The position numbers and the translations under genes were made by a program. A DNA stretch of 63,840 bases from Bacteroidia bacterium (lineage in GTDB: Bacteria > Bacteroidota > Bacteroidia > UKL13-3). The notes beneath the pieces are model-generated. The model worked only from the letters and a program-made list of their open reading frames with translations, ran no database searches and was not told the origin of the DNA. Positions 9,057 to 17,502 of the stretch are shown piece after piece; positions within the stretch are counted from its first letter, which is position 1; each line of letters opens with the position of its first letter. The stretch lies in the NCBI GenBank assembly GCA_020049855.1, contig JAGVLJ010000006.1:1-63840 (forward strand), given 5' to 3'.

Positions 9057-10289
9057 TTAAGATTGCTGACTTATTACTTTGGCACTCTCAATCTGTTCAA
9101 GGTAAGTTTCAATTTTAGTGATGCTTTGGCCTTCGGAGTAAAATCTCAGGTCGCACAGGTCTGCTTCAATTACCAAGGTGGGAATACCCAGTTTTTCGGT
9201 AATACGTTGTGGCATCCCGAACCGGTTGTTTGAATTGTTGGCGCAGGTTTTAGCATCGTGAAAAATCATTCCGTCAATACGAAAATCTTCTACCAGTCGG
9301 GCAAGAATTTTTTCTTTTGCCGACTCACTGCGGTTGATGAAAATTTCGGTATAAGCTTTGGCTGATGATTCAAACGGATTTTTCGGATCGAAAGAATCAA
9401 ATACCCAGCTATTGCAGTACGTGGAAGCCACCACAGCAGCATTGTTCTGAATAAATAAATCGGAGAGAGACCTTAGCTTACCCCAGATGGGCATGCCATC
9501 CCAGTAAATTCTGCATTTTTCTTTTTCCAGAAATCCGATTCCTTCTTTCAAATTTGCTGTAAGTTCTTTTAGCAGTTCGGTATAATAATTTTTGGCCGTT
9601 TCGGTACCGCGTAATACCACAATAGGCCCCATGTGAATGGTGGCGTCAAAAAAACTTATAGGGGCCGGTGTGGCTTTTGCAGTCCACAGCACATCTTTCC
9701 ATAAGTCGGTTGCTTCTTTGCTTAGGCGTAATGTTTCTCTGAATTTGTCAATATCGAATTTAGTTCCGCTTACCTGTTCACAAAGTGGGATAAGTGCCTT
9801 GAACTGGGCAGCTACGTCAGCAATTTCTTCTGGTGTTACCTCGTCAATATGACGTGGAGGGTTGATACCGAATGTAGGGCAGCCGATTTCTTTTCCGAAG
9901 TAAGTAAACCAATCTTGAACTTCCCGGCATTGGTTGGTGTTATAAACGATGATGGAGGGATTAGGTGGCCCTTCCAATCCATAATGTTCCTGCATTGGTG
10001 TTTGTTTTTTCAGGTAGGATCCGATGTCTGCCGTTAGATACGAACAAATATCGGTGGCGTATCCCAGTTTGGCCGATTCAGGAATCAAATCACCGGCAGT
10101 TCGGGTGGCACCAAGCAGGGCTCCGTGATTCTCCGGAAAGTGAATTTCAAATCCAAACGAGCGTAACAATTCAGCCGGACCTACACTGGTGCACCATGCA
10201 TATTTTTTGTTCGTGTCTTTCATACCAAGAAAATAATTCCCCATTATTTCCTTCATGAGCTTGGCCGTTTTTATTTTATAATCTCCCAT
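9057..10289 (-). CDS. 2-Hydroxyacyl-CoA dehydratase / benzoyl-CoA reductase-type subunit (orphan)
   Basis: This 410-residue protein belongs to the HgdB/BcrB/BcrC family. The three cysteines that normally hold a [4Fe-4S] cluster are visible in DICSYLTADIG (C82), NTNQCREVQDW (C121) and AKTCANNSNNRFG. It also has the GPIVVLRGTETAKNYYTEL segment found in BcrB. BcrB and BcrC are already encoded upstream, so this is a third family member without an obvious second large subunit. It may form a homodimer, as single-subunit members such as double-cubane-cluster proteins do, or pair with the 153-residue protein. A cognate ATPase is plausibly the fusion protein two genes downstream. The substrate is unknown. 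Confidence 0.85.
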   Translation of the reverse strand: MGDYKIKTAKLMKEIMGNYFLGMKDTNKKYAWCTSVGPAELLRSFGFEIHFPENHGALLGATRTAGDLIPESAKLGYATDICSYLTADIGSYLKKQTPMQEHYGLEGPPNPSIIVYNTNQCREVQDWFTYFGKEIGCPTFGINPPRHIDEVTPEEIADVAAQFKALIPLCEQVSGTKFDIDKFRETLRLSKEATDLWKDVLWTAKATPAPISFFDATIHMGPIVVLRGTETAKNYYTELLKELTANLKEGIGFLEKEKCRIYWDGMPIWGKLRSLSDLFIQNNAAVVASTYCNSWVFDSFDPKNPFESSAKAYTEIFINRSESAKEKILARLVEDFRIDGMIFHDAKTCANNSNNRFGMPQRITEKLGIPTLVIEADLCDLRFYSEGQSITKIETYLEQIESAKVISQQS

Positions 10290-10293
10290 GGTT

Positions 10294-12429
10294 CTATATT
10301 TTTATTCTTGCATCGGCAACCACTACTTTATCCTCAAAAGCCAGTATCGGATTGAGATCCATCTCTTTTATTTCCGGGAAATCGGTAACAAGTTGGGATA
10401 TCCGCAGGATAATCTCAATAACCCCTTGTTTATGTACACCCTTTTCTCCCCTTACTCCATCTAACAGTTTGGATGCTTTGATGGAAGAGATCATTTCAGT
10501 TGCTTCTAATTTTGTAACCGGGGCAATTTTGAAGGCGACATCATTTAATACCTCTACGTAAATACCTCCTACCCCAAACATAATCAAATGGCCGAGTTCA
10601 GGCTTGGTACTTACTCCGGCAATAAGCTCTTTGCCACCTGGCAAAAATTGCTGAATGAAGAAACTTAGGTCGGGGTAATTGAATTTTTTCTGCATTATTT
10701 CGATGGTTTCTTTTACCTCTTCCGTGTTTTTTATGTTAAGCATTACTCCACCCATATCGCTTTTGTGCACCAATGACGCGGCATCGGCTTTAATGACAAC
10801 CGGAAAACCAATTTCCTGTGCAGCTTTTACAGATTCGGTTACAGATTTGGCTGTTCTCCACTCAGCCACCGGTATACCATAAGCAGATAAAATAGAATAA
10901 GCGTCTGGTGCAGTCAGAAATTCATTTTTGTTCGATTTTGCTTTGGTTAAAATTTGTGCGACTTCATTTTTATGAACATTTAGGAATAGTGCAGGCTGGC
11001 CAATGTCTCTGCATTGTATCGCGTGATATTTGTATAAAGCCCCCATGGCTTTGGCTGCAGTGGTAGGAAAACTGTAACATGGCACACCTCCATCTTTTAA
11101 AATTTTTGCAGTAACCTTAAATCGTTCCAAACTTAAGTTGGTCATAAAATTACACACAATAGGCTTGCGTTTAAGGTTACTTACCTCCACAATATTTCTG
11201 GCTACCTCGTCTGTATCAGTGAATGGTGCGGTAACAAAATTGATAAATATGGCATCAATGTTTTCTTCGTTTATCATCACATCCAGTGCACTGCGAAAAT
11301 GTTTTCCTCCACCCGTGGCCACTACATCAATGGGGTTGCCTATGGTTGCTTCGGGAAGAAGCGTTTCTTTTAAAATCTGTTTCGCTTTTTCGGATAAGGG
11401 AGGGATTTGTAAACCGGCACATACCAATTCATCGGTGGCAATTACAGCTGGTCCGCCTGTGTTGGTAATAATGCCCACGCGATTACCTTTAGGAATGGGT
11501 TGGGTTGAAAAGGCCATAGACGCCTGACACATTTCTTCTTCGTTGGAAAAAGAAAGTATGCCAACCTTTTCAAAAATGAGTTCAGTTGAAATATCTATAC
11601 CGGCAAGGGAGCCTGTGTGCGATGCTGCGGCTTTTGATCCTTCCTCTGTTCGACCCGATTTCATAGCCAGAATGGGCTTTTTCTTTGCTATAAATTTTGC
11701 TGCATCCATAAAATCTTTCGGATTTGCAAATCCTTCGGTATATAATATGATAGCTTTAGTTCCTTCATCATCGCCATAGTAATTTATCACTTCAGAAATG
11801 GACACATCGCAGGCATTTCCGTTCGATGCATACATACGCATGCCAATGTCAAGGTCAAATAAACTTTGCATAATAAAAGCTCCCACTCCTCCGCTTAGTG
11901 CCACGATGGACACAGAGCCGGGAGATGGAAAAGTGAATGTGAAATCGCAGTAGGCTTTAAGGGATGGATCGGTGTTAATAATACCCTGGCAATTTGGCCC
12001 AAAAATGCGTACCCCGTACTTCTTTGCGTTTTCCAGAAATGCTTTCTGCAAAGCCATACCTTCATCACCCATTTCGCTAAACCCTGCCGAATTAATAATG
12101 ACCGATTTTATCCCCCGTTTTCCGCAATCCTCAATAATTTGTGGCACAAATTTGCTGGGAATAATTACGTGAGCAAGATCAATATCTCCCGGCACATCGA
12201 AAATATTTTCATACGCTTTTACTCCGCGTATTTCCGGTTCTTTCGGATTAATTGGATATATGTTTCCTGTGTATCCATAATAGAGGAGATTCTTTAAAAT
12301 AACATTTCCAATAGAAAGTTCTTTCGATGAAGCTCCGATAATGGCAATTGATTTTGGTTTAAAGAGTGAATCTAATTCGCTAATCCCTCCTGTTTTTACT
12401 TTTTTTTCAGCAGCTTCTGTGATACTCAT
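10294..12429 (-). CDS. ADP-forming acyl-CoA synthetase (fused alpha-beta)
   Basis: This single-chain NDP-forming acid:CoA ligase has 711 residues. Residues 25-125 form the CoA-binding Rossmann domain (IAIIGASS). Residues 150-470 are the succinyl-CoA-ligase-like region with the phospho-accepting histidine H271 in SHTGSLAG. Residues 490-705 form the ATP-grasp domain (FPVVIKADAASLVHKSDMGG). No acetyltransferase domain is fused, unlike Pat-type homologues. It lies between bcrD and the orphan dehydratase subunit, 4 bp from the latter. No AMP-forming benzoate-CoA ligase is seen in this window. It could activate an aromatic acid at the cost of only one phosphate bond, or run in reverse to conserve ATP from acetyl-CoA or another acyl-CoA. 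The direction is inferred. Confidence 0.87.
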   Translation of the reverse strand: MSITEAAEKKVKTGGISELDSLFKPKSIAIIGASSKELSIGNVILKNLLYYGYTGNIYPINPKEPEIRGVKAYENIFDVPGDIDLAHVIIPSKFVPQIIEDCGKRGIKSVIINSAGFSEMGDEGMALQKAFLENAKKYGVRIFGPNCQGIINTDPSLKAYCDFTFTFPSPGSVSIVALSGGVGAFIMQSLFDLDIGMRMYASNGNACDVSISEVINYYGDDEGTKAIILYTEGFANPKDFMDAAKFIAKKKPILAMKSGRTEEGSKAAASHTGSLAGIDISTELIFEKVGILSFSNEEEMCQASMAFSTQPIPKGNRVGIITNTGGPAVIATDELVCAGLQIPPLSEKAKQILKETLLPEATIGNPIDVVATGGGKHFRSALDVMINEENIDAIFINFVTAPFTDTDEVARNIVEVSNLKRKPIVCNFMTNLSLERFKVTAKILKDGGVPCYSFPTTAAKAMGALYKYHAIQCRDIGQPALFLNVHKNEVAQILTKAKSNKNEFLTAPDAYSILSAYGIPVAEWRTAKSVTESVKAAQEIGFPVVIKADAASLVHKSDMGGVMLNIKNTEEVKETIEIMQKKFNYPDLSFFIQQFLPGGKELIAGVSTKPELGHLIMFGVGGIYVEVLNDVAFKIAPVTKLEATEMISSIKASKLLDGVRGEKGVHKQGVIEIILRISQLVTDFPEIKEMDLNPILAFEDKVVVADARIKI

Positions 12430-12452
12430 GCTTTGTTTTGATTAGGGTTGAG

Positions 12453-13292
12453 TTAAGCAAGTACGGCTTGTTTTTCTTTGAGTTTTATGTGCCGGAATCC
12501 TCCCCACAAGGCGGCTCCTAGGGCTCCTGCATAAATGGCATCAGGATGTGTTGTGATTAGGTATTTTTTTCCTGTTGCGGCAAGTTGCTCTTCAATGGCC
12601 TGAATCATTCCTTTGTTTAATGACATGCCACCGGTAATCACAATGGGTGATTCGGCTTTGAGTGAACTGAGCAATTTAATGATTCGGTTGGCAATGGATA
12701 GGTGTATTCCTTTGATAATATTAGGGGTGGTAATGCCGCGCGACACCATGTTGATTACGTCTGTTTCGGCAAGCACGGCACATATACCTGAAGAAATTTC
12801 AGGCGTATCCGCTTGCAGCGACACATCGCCTACTTCCTCTATGGAAAGCCCTAGGTAACGCGAAATATTTTCTACAAACTGTCCGGAACCTGAAGCACAT
12901 TGGCCGGTCATTTTGTAATCTTCAACACGCGCCTCTTTTGAAATTTTTACTGCCCGTACGTACAAGGCACCCATGTCAACTGCTGTAACGGCATTAGGAA
13001 AGAAATAGTTTGCACCTTTGGCGTGGGTTGTCATTCCGTAAAAGTGTCCGCGTTTTCTTTTTACCAAATCTCCCTCGCCTGTTGATGCCAGATATGCAAT
13101 GTCTTCATACTTTAGTTGATTTTTGACAAGCATTGTCTGTATCATTTCATCGGCAACCTGAGTGGGGTTACGTTTGCGTATTTTTTCAGTTTGCTTATCA
13201 AGGATGGTTGGATGATCGGAGTAATCTACAAGAACCAATTTGATAAAATTGCTTCCTACATCAATCCCCATGGTATAAAATGAATTTTTCAT
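12453..13292 (-). CDS. bcrD: Benzoyl-CoA reductase ATPase subunit, small (BcrD/BadG type)
   Basis: This protein has 279 residues, matching the small ATPase subunit of class I benzoyl-CoA reductases. It has the ATPase fold motif MGIDVGSNFIKLVLVD and the BcrD-type cluster signature GQCASGSGQFVENIS with a second cysteine in GICAVLAETD. Together with BcrA it would bind a bridging [4Fe-4S] cluster and drive ATP-dependent electron transfer onto the BcrBC active site. It directly follows bcrA, in the same C-B-A-D order as in Thauera. Confidence 0.93.
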   Translation of the reverse strand: MKNSFYTMGIDVGSNFIKLVLVDYSDHPTILDKQTEKIRKRNPTQVADEMIQTMLVKNQLKYEDIAYLASTGEGDLVKRKRGHFYGMTTHAKGANYFFPNAVTAVDMGALYVRAVKISKEARVEDYKMTGQCASGSGQFVENISRYLGLSIEEVGDVSLQADTPEISSGICAVLAETDVINMVSRGITTPNIIKGIHLSIANRIIKLLSSLKAESPIVITGGMSLNKGMIQAIEEQLAATGKKYLITTHPDAIYAGALGAALWGGFRHIKLKEKQAVLA

Positions 13293-13329
13293 TTTCGTTT
13301 ACGTTGAATGTTTATTATTATAAATCCGG

Positions 13330-14751
13330 CTATGCTTCGGCTTTAGTTTTTTTTACCGATGGCAGATCTGCTTTTATATTTCTTCGGGCAAACATTGCAC
13401 CTCCCAGTGCTCCCATAAAAATGGAGTCGGTGTGAATATTTATTCTGATGTCATTCCCGTAATTCTCTCTTACCAGTTGGGTCAGGTACTTTATTACTGC
13501 CTGATTTCTGGCTACCCCTCCGGTAAAAGTAAATTCATTGAACACACCACCAGATCGGGCAATCAGTGACATGGCACGCATGATGATGGCTTTATGCAAG
13601 CCGCCTAAAATATCTTCCCGTTTTTCTCCCAGATTTGTTAATTCACGCAATTCGGCTCCTGCAAAAACTGTACAGGTGGAGCAGATCGTTACTTCTTTTT
13701 CTGCCTGCATGGCCATTGGGCCAAGTTCATTGATAGAAATACTCATCTCGTCAGCTATATACCCAAGATACCTACCACAACCGGCAGCACATCGGTCATT
13801 CATCTGAAAACTGGTAACCAATCCGTATTTGTCTACCTGAATGGCTTTTGTATCTTGTCCGCCTATATCCAGCACCGTTCTTGTTTCGGGGAAAACGGCA
13901 TGGGCTCCGAAAGCGTGACACAAAATCTCTGATCGGATACAATCTTCAGGAAAGGGCAACAAGGCGCGGCCATACCCTGTTCCGGTCATGTTGGCTATAT
14001 TGAACTCAAGGTCGGCAATCTCGTCAATATGTTTCCTGAGGGTATCGGATACACGATCAAAATTTCCTTTAAGCAAGTTCATTTCGGCATCAAAATTCAC
14101 ACTCTTGTTTTCTGTTGACGTGTCGGGAAGATTTTTGTATTTCTCCTTCAGTTCATCCATGGCTTTATGTATAAGTTCTTTAAAGTTGAATTGAACTCTT
14201 TCGTTCTCTGCCGGACTAATACTTTTATCCCATATGGTCATCAGGGGTTCAAATAATGCCATGTCAAGTTTATTCACTTCTTCGTTGTACTTTTCAGAAA
14301 CAATATCTCTGAAGAACTGATTTTTGCTTCCCAGGCTGTGATAGATGTATTCGTGCTTTATTATGGGTTTAAATGCTTTACGGATGTTGATTAAGTGGCC
14401 AAGCATCATGTTTCTTTTTTCTACATTAGCAAACATGGTGTTACATGTTTTTACCAATTCTTCCCCCAATCGGTCGAGGCGAACTTTAAACTGCTCGTAT
14501 TGAAATACGCTTTCCAGATCGGTTATGTATTTTTTGTACTCCACGTTAAAGTCGGTTTCCTTACGTATGTTTTTTTGAAGAATGGAGAAACGTGCATTGT
14601 AAATAGCTTCATCTCGGGCTATGTCGGCCGCAACCGAATAGTTGGAACGTGTGTTAGTAATACCACGTCCAATAATTTCGTCTTGTTCGTTTATGATTAC
14701 TGCTTTTGATGTGGTTGAGCCGAGGTCAACTCCAAGATAATATTTATTCAT
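13330..14751 (-). CDS. bcrA: Benzoyl-CoA reductase ATPase subunit, large (BcrA/BadF type)
   Basis: This is the large ATPase subunit, 473 residues. It begins with YYLGVDLGSTTSKAV. Residues of roughly 50-250 form a long, mostly helical insertion between the ATPase lobes, as in BcrA/BadF and longer than in HgdC. The cluster cysteines appear in NDRCAAGCGRYLG and CSTCTVFAGAEL. It is somewhat longer than the about 437 residues I recall for proteobacterial members. Whether it is nearer the Thauera (bcrA) or Azoarcus (bzd) subtype cannot be decided here. Confidence 0.93.
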   Translation of the reverse strand: MNKYYLGVDLGSTTSKAVIINEQDEIIGRGITNTRSNYSVAADIARDEAIYNARFSILQKNIRKETDFNVEYKKYITDLESVFQYEQFKVRLDRLGEELVKTCNTMFANVEKRNMMLGHLINIRKAFKPIIKHEYIYHSLGSKNQFFRDIVSEKYNEEVNKLDMALFEPLMTIWDKSISPAENERVQFNFKELIHKAMDELKEKYKNLPDTSTENKSVNFDAEMNLLKGNFDRVSDTLRKHIDEIADLEFNIANMTGTGYGRALLPFPEDCIRSEILCHAFGAHAVFPETRTVLDIGGQDTKAIQVDKYGLVTSFQMNDRCAAGCGRYLGYIADEMSISINELGPMAMQAEKEVTICSTCTVFAGAELRELTNLGEKREDILGGLHKAIIMRAMSLIARSGGVFNEFTFTGGVARNQAVIKYLTQLVRENYGNDIRINIHTDSIFMGALGGAMFARRNIKADLPSVKKTKAEA

Positions 14752-14763
14752 GTGACAACTAAT

Positions 14764-16065
14764 TTAAACTGTAGCTTCCTCTTGTTTCAAAATAATTTTT
14801 CGTTGTTCAAGCATCTGGAAGTATGACTCGAGCCTGTTTTTGATATTGGCATACGAAAAGTAGCGTGGGTCTACTAAATCAGATTCAATAAATCCAACCG
14901 GAACACCGGCACGTTGTTCAATCTCCCGCATAATCATCAACTGACCTGCCGAGAAAGAATTGCAACTTTTTATTGAGTTAATTAAAAAGCCGTCTGCTTT
15001 GTATTCGTTCACATATTTTTCCAGCATATCAACGCGCTGAGGAAGGTTCATGTTGGTATAAACGCCCATGCAATATTTCGCCAGACTTTCCAATGGCTCT
15101 TTGGGGTCGTGCCTGAACCCAAGGTCGTACACTCCACCTACTTTTGTGTAGGAAGATGCTACGATGACTGCCCCCATATCATAGAATATTTTCCAAAACT
15201 CCCGAAAGTTTGTCCAGTTAGGCGGACCTTCTACCACAAGCCTGAACTTTTCTTCTTTTATTTCACCTTCAGGGGTAACGGGTCCAAGCCCAAGTTTTAT
15301 TCGTTGCTGAACTTCATTCCAAAGCTCGGTATAATAATCAACTGCCTCCCCCGTGCCACGGAAAGCTGTAAAAATAGGTCCGATATAGTACACTCCGGCA
15401 AAATAGGCATCAATGGGTGAAGGAACGATTTTAGCACTTTCCAGTATCTTTACAAGCAAGTCTTCTGCCTTGGCCGAGTTTTCCATCATTTTCGACAAAC
15501 GTGCGTGATCATATTTTTGGCCTGACACCTGTTCCATTTTTGGAATGACCTCTTCCTTTAATTGCTTTACCATGTAATTAATCTGGTCTTCGGTCATTAC
15601 ACCATCTTCTTGGTAAGGGGTATGCAGCATGGCAACCGGAACACCCGGATATAAACGTTCCAGATTTTCGAACCATTTTAAAAAGGTGAAACATCCGGTG
15701 TAACTAAGAAGTAAAAGATCAGGGGGGGGGATTTTTTCTCCTGTTGGGCCGATATTGCCATTCAGCATCATCCCAATATCACACTTTACATATGTACAAA
15801 CGTCTTCGGAAAAACCAATTTTTTCAGCATCCCTGATATACTCTGCAGATTTTTTTCTCATACCTGACTGTAATGCGTTTATTTCAGGATAAACGGGTAA
15901 CATATCAAAGGAAAGAATCAACTCTGTTAGGTTGCCTGGAACAAACGTGTAAACAACTTTTTTACCCAGTTCCTTAGCCATACTCAAATCTTTAAATTGT
16001 CTGGCAAGCATTTCTTTCTGAATTATCATGCTATTCTCTTTGATAGCTTCTTTAGGGTCGGCCAT
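14764..16065 (-). CDS. bcrB: Benzoyl-CoA reductase subunit B
   Basis: This 433-residue member of the dehydratase D-component family matches the BcrB/BadE length. The cluster-binding cysteines occur in EDVCTYVKCDIG, SYTGCFTFLKWF and IKSCNSFSAGQ, and the typical PIFTAFRGTGEAVDYYTEL segment is present. With BcrC it forms the substrate-binding module that reduces the aromatic ring of benzoyl-CoA to cyclohexa-1,5-diene-1-carbonyl-CoA. It starts 50 bp after bcrC and ends 12 bp before bcrA. Confidence 0.94.
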   Translation of the reverse strand: MADPKEAIKENSMIIQKEMLARQFKDLSMAKELGKKVVYTFVPGNLTELILSFDMLPVYPEINALQSGMRKKSAEYIRDAEKIGFSEDVCTYVKCDIGMMLNGNIGPTGEKIPPPDLLLLSYTGCFTFLKWFENLERLYPGVPVAMLHTPYQEDGVMTEDQINYMVKQLKEEVIPKMEQVSGQKYDHARLSKMMENSAKAEDLLVKILESAKIVPSPIDAYFAGVYYIGPIFTAFRGTGEAVDYYTELWNEVQQRIKLGLGPVTPEGEIKEEKFRLVVEGPPNWTNFREFWKIFYDMGAVIVASSYTKVGGVYDLGFRHDPKEPLESLAKYCMGVYTNMNLPQRVDMLEKYVNEYKADGFLINSIKSCNSFSAGQLMIMREIEQRAGVPVGFIESDLVDPRYFSYANIKNRLESYFQMLEQRKIILKQEEATV

Positions 16066-16114
16066 AATTATTTTTTATTTACGTGATGTATGTGGTTGTT
16101 TCTTTTGCACTTTA

Positions 16115-17278
16115 TTAAGCCCAGAGTTTAATGGAGTCAGAAAAGGTACCTGCCTGCTCTTTTATAATTTTGAACTGACCGGTATTTTCATGAAACTGAA
16201 AATTGATGTGTGGTATGCCTGCAGCATCTGCTTCTTTTTGCAATTCCGGACGGTCGAGAAGGGCAGGGTCGCAAAAACTCGCAGCGCAAAAAATAATTCC
16301 GTCCGATGCTCTTTTTCTGACCAGTTCAACCAGTCGTTTCCCTTTTGGATTGCCTACATCGTAAAAAGCCGAAGAAAAGGTACTTTGATGGAGGTATGCT
16401 TCAGATAGTGCATGTAATGGGTCTTCCGAGTCATCAGTTATATTACCCTGAATAAATCTTGAGCCCAGCATAAAATCGTCATCCAGAATATAGCATCCAG
16501 CAAGTTCAATAGATTTAATTAGGCCTATGGGGGGTTGTTCGCAGAAAGAACCGGAAACAACCACACGTATGTTATCCATCGGTTCTCCTCTTTCTTTCTG
16601 TATATGAGCCACCACCTGTTCAAGTATGTCATTATGATCTTCTACCGGCATACATTGCCCAGCCCGCAGGATATAATAAGTTTCAACGGCCGAAAGTCTC
16701 CATGGAGTTGATTGGCGAATAGTGTAAATTGTCTCAATCAGGTGGCGGTTTTTATTATACAAACCGATAGAGTGGTTTAGTGCCTTAGCTGTAACCCTCA
16801 CTCCGTTTACATTAAAAATATCTTCCAGTACCTTCTCCAGTTCCTGTATATAAAACTTGCCTCCGATGGAAGAACTGAAATTCTGCGGATAGTCAAAATA
16901 ACGTTGAAACTTTCCTTTTTTGGAGAGTTTAAACATGCCTGAAAGATTTCGGATGCAATCACAAATAGCAGGAAATAAAAACCCGTCAAACGCATCCAGA
17001 TTGTTATCTAAGGCCATTTCTATTACGCCACGCGGAAGATGGCATATGTAAGACTGGTAGTATGCGTCTCCTTTAATAATTTGCTTCCTGTCACCGGTAC
17101 CCATAATGCCAACTGAAATCCCATTTGCTGCGTGAATAATCTCGCGGGGAACATACGTTGGAAGATACCCTACTATTACCCGGTTGTCTTGTTCATCTTT
17201 CCATTTTCTGGCTCTGGAAAATTTAAGGTCAAAGGCAATTTCTTCACACTCTGCAATTATTTGGTCTAATGATTTCAT
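16115..17278 (-). CDS. bcrC: Benzoyl-CoA reductase subunit C
   Basis: This is the first gene of the operon, 387 residues, the usual BcrC/BadD length. Cysteines are placed as in the family: YICHLPRGV, PAICDCIRNLSG and ASFCDPALLD. It pairs with BcrB to bind benzoyl-CoA. The start ATG lies about 70 nt downstream of the predicted transcription start, and the promoter carries tandem TGA-N6-TCA dyads. No ferredoxin gene is present in the operon although these enzymes need a low-potential ferredoxin, so the electron donor must be encoded elsewhere. Confidence 0.93.
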   Translation of the reverse strand: MKSLDQIIAECEEIAFDLKFSRARKWKDEQDNRVIVGYLPTYVPREIIHAANGISVGIMGTGDRKQIIKGDAYYQSYICHLPRGVIEMALDNNLDAFDGFLFPAICDCIRNLSGMFKLSKKGKFQRYFDYPQNFSSSIGGKFYIQELEKVLEDIFNVNGVRVTAKALNHSIGLYNKNRHLIETIYTIRQSTPWRLSAVETYYILRAGQCMPVEDHNDILEQVVAHIQKERGEPMDNIRVVVSGSFCEQPPIGLIKSIELAGCYILDDDFMLGSRFIQGNITDDSEDPLHALSEAYLHQSTFSSAFYDVGNPKGKRLVELVRKRASDGIIFCAASFCDPALLDRPELQKEADAAGIPHINFQFHENTGQFKIIKEQAGTFSDSIKLWA

Positions 17279-17352
17279 TTAAATTAAATATTAAAATTTG
17301 GATCATTTTTTATCGCTCCTGTAAGCAAAAAAAATATTTCGCTTCAGCTAAA

Positions 17353-17360
17353 CAAAGTGA
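17353..17360 (-). promoter_or_regulatory. Predicted -7 box of the bcr operon promoter
   Basis: The minus strand reads TCACTTTG, one mismatch from the Bacteroidota -7 consensus TAnnTTTG. Its first base is 29.5 bp from the centre of the nearest TGA-N6-TCA dyad (17384-17395), the same geometry as at the hcr, NrfD-module, ccoNO and usp promoters. Transcription would begin near 17348, leaving a leader of about 70 nt before bcrC. A second T-rich candidate (17326-17336) is less well placed. Confidence 0.6.
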
Positions 17361-17383
17361 TACGGAAATGACAATATTTAACA

Positions 17384-17461
17384 TGACTTCCATCAGGAAC
17401 CATTATGACTTGCATCATGCACCATTATGACGGAAGGCAATACCTCTCCTGACTTTTGTCA
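17384..17461. promoter_or_regulatory. Four-site Crp/Fnr-like operator array between bcr and hcr
   Basis: Dyads of the form TGA-N6-TCA start at 17384 (TGACTTCCATCA), 17406 (TGACTTGCATCA), 17428 (degenerate, TGACGGAAGGCA) and 17450 (TGACTTTTGTCA), with an exact 22-bp period. The outer two are symmetric with respect to the divergent promoters: each dyad centre is 29.5 bp from the predicted -7 box. The half-site spacing is that of the Crp/Fnr family, whose Fnr consensus is TTGAT-N4-ATCAA. Two sites would serve bcr and two hcr. The first two 22-mers are identical at 19 of 22 positions. Confidence 0.75.
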
Positions 17462-17484
17462 TGTTTTGTTTTTCGTTTGGAATC

Positions 17485-17492
17485 TAATTTTA
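17485..17492 (+). promoter_or_regulatory. Predicted -7 box of the hcr operon promoter
   Basis: TAATTTTA differs from TAnnTTTG only in the last base. Its first base is 29.5 bp downstream of the centre of the dyad at 17450-17461. A TTTTG element at 17464-17468 lies 16 bp upstream in the place of a -33 element. The transcription start would fall near 17497, leaving a very short leader before the ATG at 17503. Confidence 0.55.
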
Positions 17493-17502
17493 CCTCACGA
17501 TT

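Noticed and set aside
17326-17336. TATTTTTTTTG as -7 box of the bcr operon, with TTTG at 17353-17356 as -33
   Set aside because: Possible, but TCACTTTG at 17353-17360 matches the fixed 29.5-30.5 bp distance to the operator seen at four other promoters, so it is preferred.
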